From the NCBI GenBank assembly GCA_018343915.1, contig JABRWF010000008.1:682001-746000 (forward strand): a stretch of 64,000 nucleotides of DNA. Direction: 5' to 3'. Position 1 is the stretch's first letter. The number at the start of each line of letters is the position of its first letter. A model generated the notes under the pieces. It ran no database searches and was not told where the DNA came from. It worked only from the letters and a program-made list of their open reading frames with translations. Source of the stretch: Agroathelia rolfsii (Eukaryota; Basidiomycota; Agaricomycetes; Amylocorticiales; Amylocorticiaceae). This document shows positions 59,523 through 64,000 of the stretch, in pieces. The position numbers and the translations under genes are program-made.

Positions 59523-61714
59523 TCACCGAGCATGTTTACTGGCACTTCTGATTCTCTCGCCGTATTTCCAGAATAAGAATGGACTAAGAAGAGACATAGA
59601 AGTGTTCTGTTAGCAGGATATTCACAAACATTATAGTCGTTTGGGATCCATGACTTACGCAGGACAACCAATGGCAATAGCTACGGCGGCAAGGATTGTA
59701 TTTCCTTTACCATACCCTAGATGCTCGTACATGGTCGGCGCAAAGAGAGGGAACCCGAAGCCTGCCAATGATCGTGCAAAGGAAACGGCAGCAAGAGCTA
59801 ATAGAGGCAAAGAAATTGGTAAGAAAAGTTGGCCAGTATGAGGGCGTGATATTAAGTTAAACCCACCGGAAGCGGAATGCAAGGTAAACGCGTCGATGAT
59901 GTAGGTTTGGATACCCTGGAAAATAAGGATTATGCCACCGCCAAACAATGCAATGCCAATGTCTGTAGCGATCCAATGTACGTGGTATTGCTCACACCAA
60001 CCCGATAGCAGCAGACCAATAGGGAGGAGGACTACGCCTGGAAAAATAGGAGCTGATGGATGGTACAGCTGAGTACGTTATCATTCTTGAATATGATTGT
60101 TAACACTTACGCAAGCGGAATTCAGGTCTCCCCTTGCCATCGTTCCGATCTTTGAGCCAGCGGTAGATGCGATCCATGAGTCGTGCATTGGTCTGCGAGG
60201 CGCCTGTGAGACCGATTCCAAGAGCGATGTAGTTGAGACCCGCGATTCCTGGCCTTTCATGATACTGGGTGGTGAAGACTGTAGCCATGCTAACCAAGAA
60301 CACTGCAAAAGGGTGTTTAGATACTCAAGGAAAGGGGGAAAGGGGGAATATGGTACATACAGTACATCAAGCCATAAACGATAGCCATGTATAGACCCAG
60401 AAGTTGAATAATGGGCTCAGATGCCATCATGACGAAGGGGCGAATGAGTGCCTTCTTGAAAATACTCCGCCAACTAACCAAAACAGTAAGTCATGAAACC
60501 GTTGTCGCAAACAAGGTGATGGACGTACTCTCGGTCAGTCTTACCTTCAAAGACGGTTCTGATCCGTCTTTGTGATCCGCCCTTCTCAGGATCACCTTGA
60601 CCCGCCAAGCGTTTCCGCAGCGCCTTCGCCTTCCTTTCTAGGAGTACAGGCGCGAAAGCTGAGATGAAAAAGTTAGCAAAATCCCTGTCAAGTATGACGG
60701 AATCTACTCACTCTCTTGTAAGGCAAAGAAGCCGACGAGCTGGATGACACCATCAGCAATACTTGTTGACCAAAACTAACAACAAGATTTAGTACATCGT
60801 CATGGGAAAGAGAAATAAAAGCGCGTTTACCACCCATCTCCAGGTTGTTCGCTGCGCAATCCACGAGCCAGCAATTGGTCCGAGTACAGGGCCCAGAAGC
60901 GGTGCCAATGAGTAAATTGCGACTGCCTTGCCTCTTTCCTCTGCTGCCCAAGTGTCGCCGATCACACCGCCACCGATAGATAACGGAGCAGAACCGCCCA
61001 AGCCGGCCAGGAAGCGGAACACCATCAATTGAGCAGTGTTTTGCGCAAAGCCGCAACCGATATTCCATGCCAGGTAGAACAAGTTAGCCGCTTGGAGGAC
61101 ACGTGAGCGGCCATAGATTTCGGATAGTGGGCCTAGGAATAGAGGTCCAAATGCTAATACAGAGAGAAAGAGACGTTAGCTGATTATTTCAAAGGGTGAG
61201 TGGTATCCCATACCATAAGCAAGAACAAAAATTGACGTGCTCATTGAAATGAGCACGGGGCTGGTAATATGGAATTGCTCAGCCAAGACATCGCTCGCCG
61301 GGGCAATCATTGACGATGATACAGGAGAAATGAAAGTGAAAGAGGAGACAATCACGGTAGCAGCCCATTTTCTCTTGTACGACCAACTGAAAATTGAAAG
61401 TAATACAATTGTCAATATTGGATATCAAAAGTTAAGTTATAAAAAAAGATGTCGTGTGATAGAGTTAGGATTTAAGCATGGGACAACATCACCAACTTTT
61501 TAGGATTTTGAGGATCATTAGGTCCATCCCAGTCAACGACAATCTCGTCTGATTCATTCGGGGTCTGAGATGGCATACGGTTATGGCCATCATCGTCATC
61601 GTTTACCCTCTTCTGGATTTCTGTGTTCGGAGACATTGTGCCACCCTCCAACTTGGCCGGCTCGTTCAGCGTAGGGGCGCGAGTTGAAGATTCTGAAGGC
61701 CTGCTCGATGCCAT
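59523..61714 (-). CDS. MFS transporter, DHA1 family (drug:H+ antiporter-like)
   Basis: Twelve-helix plasma-membrane exporter type. Exon 1 starts at 61714 (MASSRPSESSTRAP); an upstream ATG at 61744 in the same frame is possible. A hydrophilic N-terminus ends VVDWDGPNDPQNPKK, the usual mark of this family. Then come KRKWAATVIVSSFTFISPVS, GPLFLGPLSEIYGRSRVLQA (motif A), RFLAGLGGSAPLSIGGGVIG, and YSLAPLLGPVLGPIAGSW (antiporter motif C), TTWRWVFW, then in the second half PIIQLLGLYMAIVYGLMY and FARSLAGFGFPLFAPTMYEH. It ends FFWKYGERIRSASKHAR, stop 59523-59525, after a short last exon. About nine short introns; all expected motifs are present, so probably functional. Substrate unknown. Confidence 0.9.
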
Positions 61715-64000
61715 GAGGGCAAATGGGACTGTGCGAACCTTCACACATCATTGACCTGCTGCTTTTGTAGTCCTCGGTGTAGACGTCGATACCCACACTT
61801 CCGTCGGCAGTTATGACCAAGTTGACGATGAATCAATGACGTCGAGTGTTAACGGCACCACGGCGATCCTTTGACGGCATATCGGCAGGCATCTTTTCCA
61901 TCAGGGTTTGACAATGTAGTCTTTGTCATCAGTCTCTCTTTCCCTCTTGCTCCTCATGCATGGTCGGCCCGCCCGAGCGACAAGTTCAATTATTTTGCCG
62001 TCTTTTCTCGACTCTTGCACCCGCAATACGTGGCGATATGTGGATTCATGACAATGACTTTTAACGGTCATGCATTATGCTCTTGACTAGAACCACTAAA
62101 TGGACCTACAATTACGAACGACAAATGCGAGATTCATTACTCTCAATCCCATGACTCGATGCTTGACCTCACTATAAGACTTGTTCTGACCGCTTTTTTA
62201 CGGAAAACCCACTAGGCCAATCAAACGGCTGCATACTTAATAATATGTCATGATCCACTCACTATTTTTTTTTTCTCATCATTACGTTGCCTTGATCATG
62301 TACAGCAAGCACCGATTATGAGGATTCAGGGTGGGCGACATCTCCACAAACAGATAAGATTCGGACGTGATGTTAGGTCTGGGCTTTCATCAGAATAACA
62401 CCCTCATATAACATTGGCAGTGCAGCGAATGGTCTCCGTTCTCAATAGGGCGGAGGCTAGTGTTTGTCAATCCGACAGCCTATATCAACTCGAGCATTTC
62501 GTTGTGTATGATGCATTTGATGGCTGTTCAAGATATATGAAAAAACACGTCATCACACAATTACAAGGGAGTGCTCTCATACTGGTAAGCATTTCTCCTC
62601 TATTATACGTACACCGACGATGAAATTTGCCGGGGCCATATGACTCTTTCAAGGCTGTCAGGCTTTGGAAAGTTGTTTGATCTCATATCCGGCTTGTTTC
62701 AACAGAATCTTCACGATATCTGTCTAATTAAACCTGAATTTTAAAAATTCTTTCATCATGTCTTCCGATCCTTGTTTATTGCGACTTCTCACTTCATTAT
62801 CCTATATTTAGGTCTCAAGCTACACACATTTGCGTTCAATTGTTCTCGGGGTTTGGTGGGATGATTGTGGTGCTGCCTGGAATCTCTGCAATCGTTGCAA
62901 TGATTAAAATTGCAAGACTCTGACTACAATAAATCACTATCTTCTAAAGTAATATTTACCTGATCTGCTATTGTTACATACTCGGGTTTCTGAAAACCCC
63001 AAAAATGCCATTTACGTCCGGATAGGTTAACCTGCCTTCACTTTTGTATTCAAGTTTTCGAAAGCAGTCACCCCAGGAGATGTAATGATCGAGATTGGAT
63101 CATATTGATCGTGTCATTTTGTGGCTGGACAGCCTGAACCTCGCTTGAGACTAATATCCCCGCAAGGGTGCTCACGATGAACTTACTTGGCCTCGCTTAA
63201 CTTGTGATTTCACAAGGCAAATATGAATTTCGATTTTTAGGCTATGCCACACCGCTTTGACCAGCATCAATGACTCGGACTCGTGCAAGTGACTCATGCA
63301 AGATATATGCTGTGCAAGCTGTGAACACAGGGAGAAATGGAAGGAACATATCATGCGAAAAAAAAAATAAAAAAAAATGCTCGCGTAGTTAGTGAGACTG
63401 AGACTCGCCATTACAAGTATTTCACGATGTAGTGTATCTAATGGTAAGGACCGTCAGGCGATGGTAGGTCATTGGTGGCACTACCGGTGGTATGATCAAA
63501 CATAGGAGTCCGCCGTCGGAATAAACCGCTTGATTAAACATACAGTATTACACCGAATATGTTTCTGACTCGGTGTCTGTTTGCGGAAGCGTAGTAGCAT
63601 ACGGTATTAAGAAAAGTGCGAAGGTGCAGATATTTCCTTGCATTATTCTGAAGCATTGTTTCAAGCCATCGCAGATGATACTATACCTCGAATATTTCAA
63701 GAAGAGAACGAAACCCTCGCATGCAGCCGATGGTCGCTGGTATGCTCCATGGATAGACAGCATAGGCTGCTCATACAAGGCACCAGCTTTTGCAAGTGAC
63801 GAGGAGACGTGAGTGCCGTCGGCGATCAAAGCGGGAACCGAATGCTGCGCCACCAAACTGTGGCTGTACTGTGTCATCATAACTCATACCATGGCCGTCT
63901 CAGCTTGAATTACAACTATCTGCCGCAGGTGTATATGCTGTTTGCTGATCCCAGGCAGTTATCGTACGGGCTGTACATGCTTACCGCTTCTCTCCGTCCA
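61715..64000. other. Right-end region without a supported gene
   Basis: The first part is the promoter of the MFS gene. Beyond about 62.1 kb, the frames are short and without family motifs (for example 62414-62623 plus, 63548-63880 minus). A T-run lies near 62266-62274 and an A-run near 63360-63376. Confidence 0.45.

Overview
The window reads as nuclear DNA of a filamentous basidiomycete, most likely an Agaricomycete. Genes are split by many short GT-AG introns (about 50-75 nt). Some exons are extremely small. The gene families (TPR-CHAT proteins, Zn2Cys6 regulators with split zinc clusters, a Chs4/Skt5-like remnant, Slm1, Pim1/Lon) fit that group. CHAT-TPR proteins are common in Rhizoctonia-like and mushroom-forming fungi, but the genus cannot be settled from sequence alone. 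I found no rRNA, no convincing tRNA and no CRISPR array.

Layout. 0-9.7 kb is gene-poor and repeat-rich. It holds two related single-pass membrane protein genes (the second probably truncated), a MITE nested inside the arm of a larger inverted-repeat element, a small hairpin, and a decayed chitin-synthase-activator-like gene. 9.7-13.4 kb holds a Zn2Cys6 regulator. 14.8-24 kb is a housekeeping block: mitochondrial Lon protease, a GH25 lysozyme, the meiotic factor Hop2 and a Leu5-type mitochondrial carrier. 23.7-27 kb holds a strongly diverged, probably dead RecQ-like helicase. 27.2-35.5 kb holds two more Zn2Cys6 regulators, one a clear paralogue of the first. 35.6-47.9 kb holds aldose 1-epimerase, a hypothetical gene followed at once by a second MITE, cytochrome c, a Ser/Thr-rich membrane protein, a small secreted double-psi beta-barrel protein and a Slm1-like PH protein. 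49-52.7 kb encodes a TPR-CHAT protein (caspase-clan protease fold with His and Cys in place).

The most striking structure is at 52.9-59.0 kb: two near-identical arms of about 2.9 kb in inverted orientation around a 269-bp spacer. Each arm carries one full copy of an unrecognised gene whose product ends in a basic amphipathic helix. The arms differ at a few sites, so they are not one read simply mirrored. The window ends with a DHA1-type MFS transporter and about 2.3 kb in which I see no gene.

No pathway ties the genes into one cluster. Lon, Leu5, cytochrome c and Hop2 are ordinary core genes. The regulators, CHAT protein, palindrome, MITEs and broken genes are the accessory, fast-changing part.
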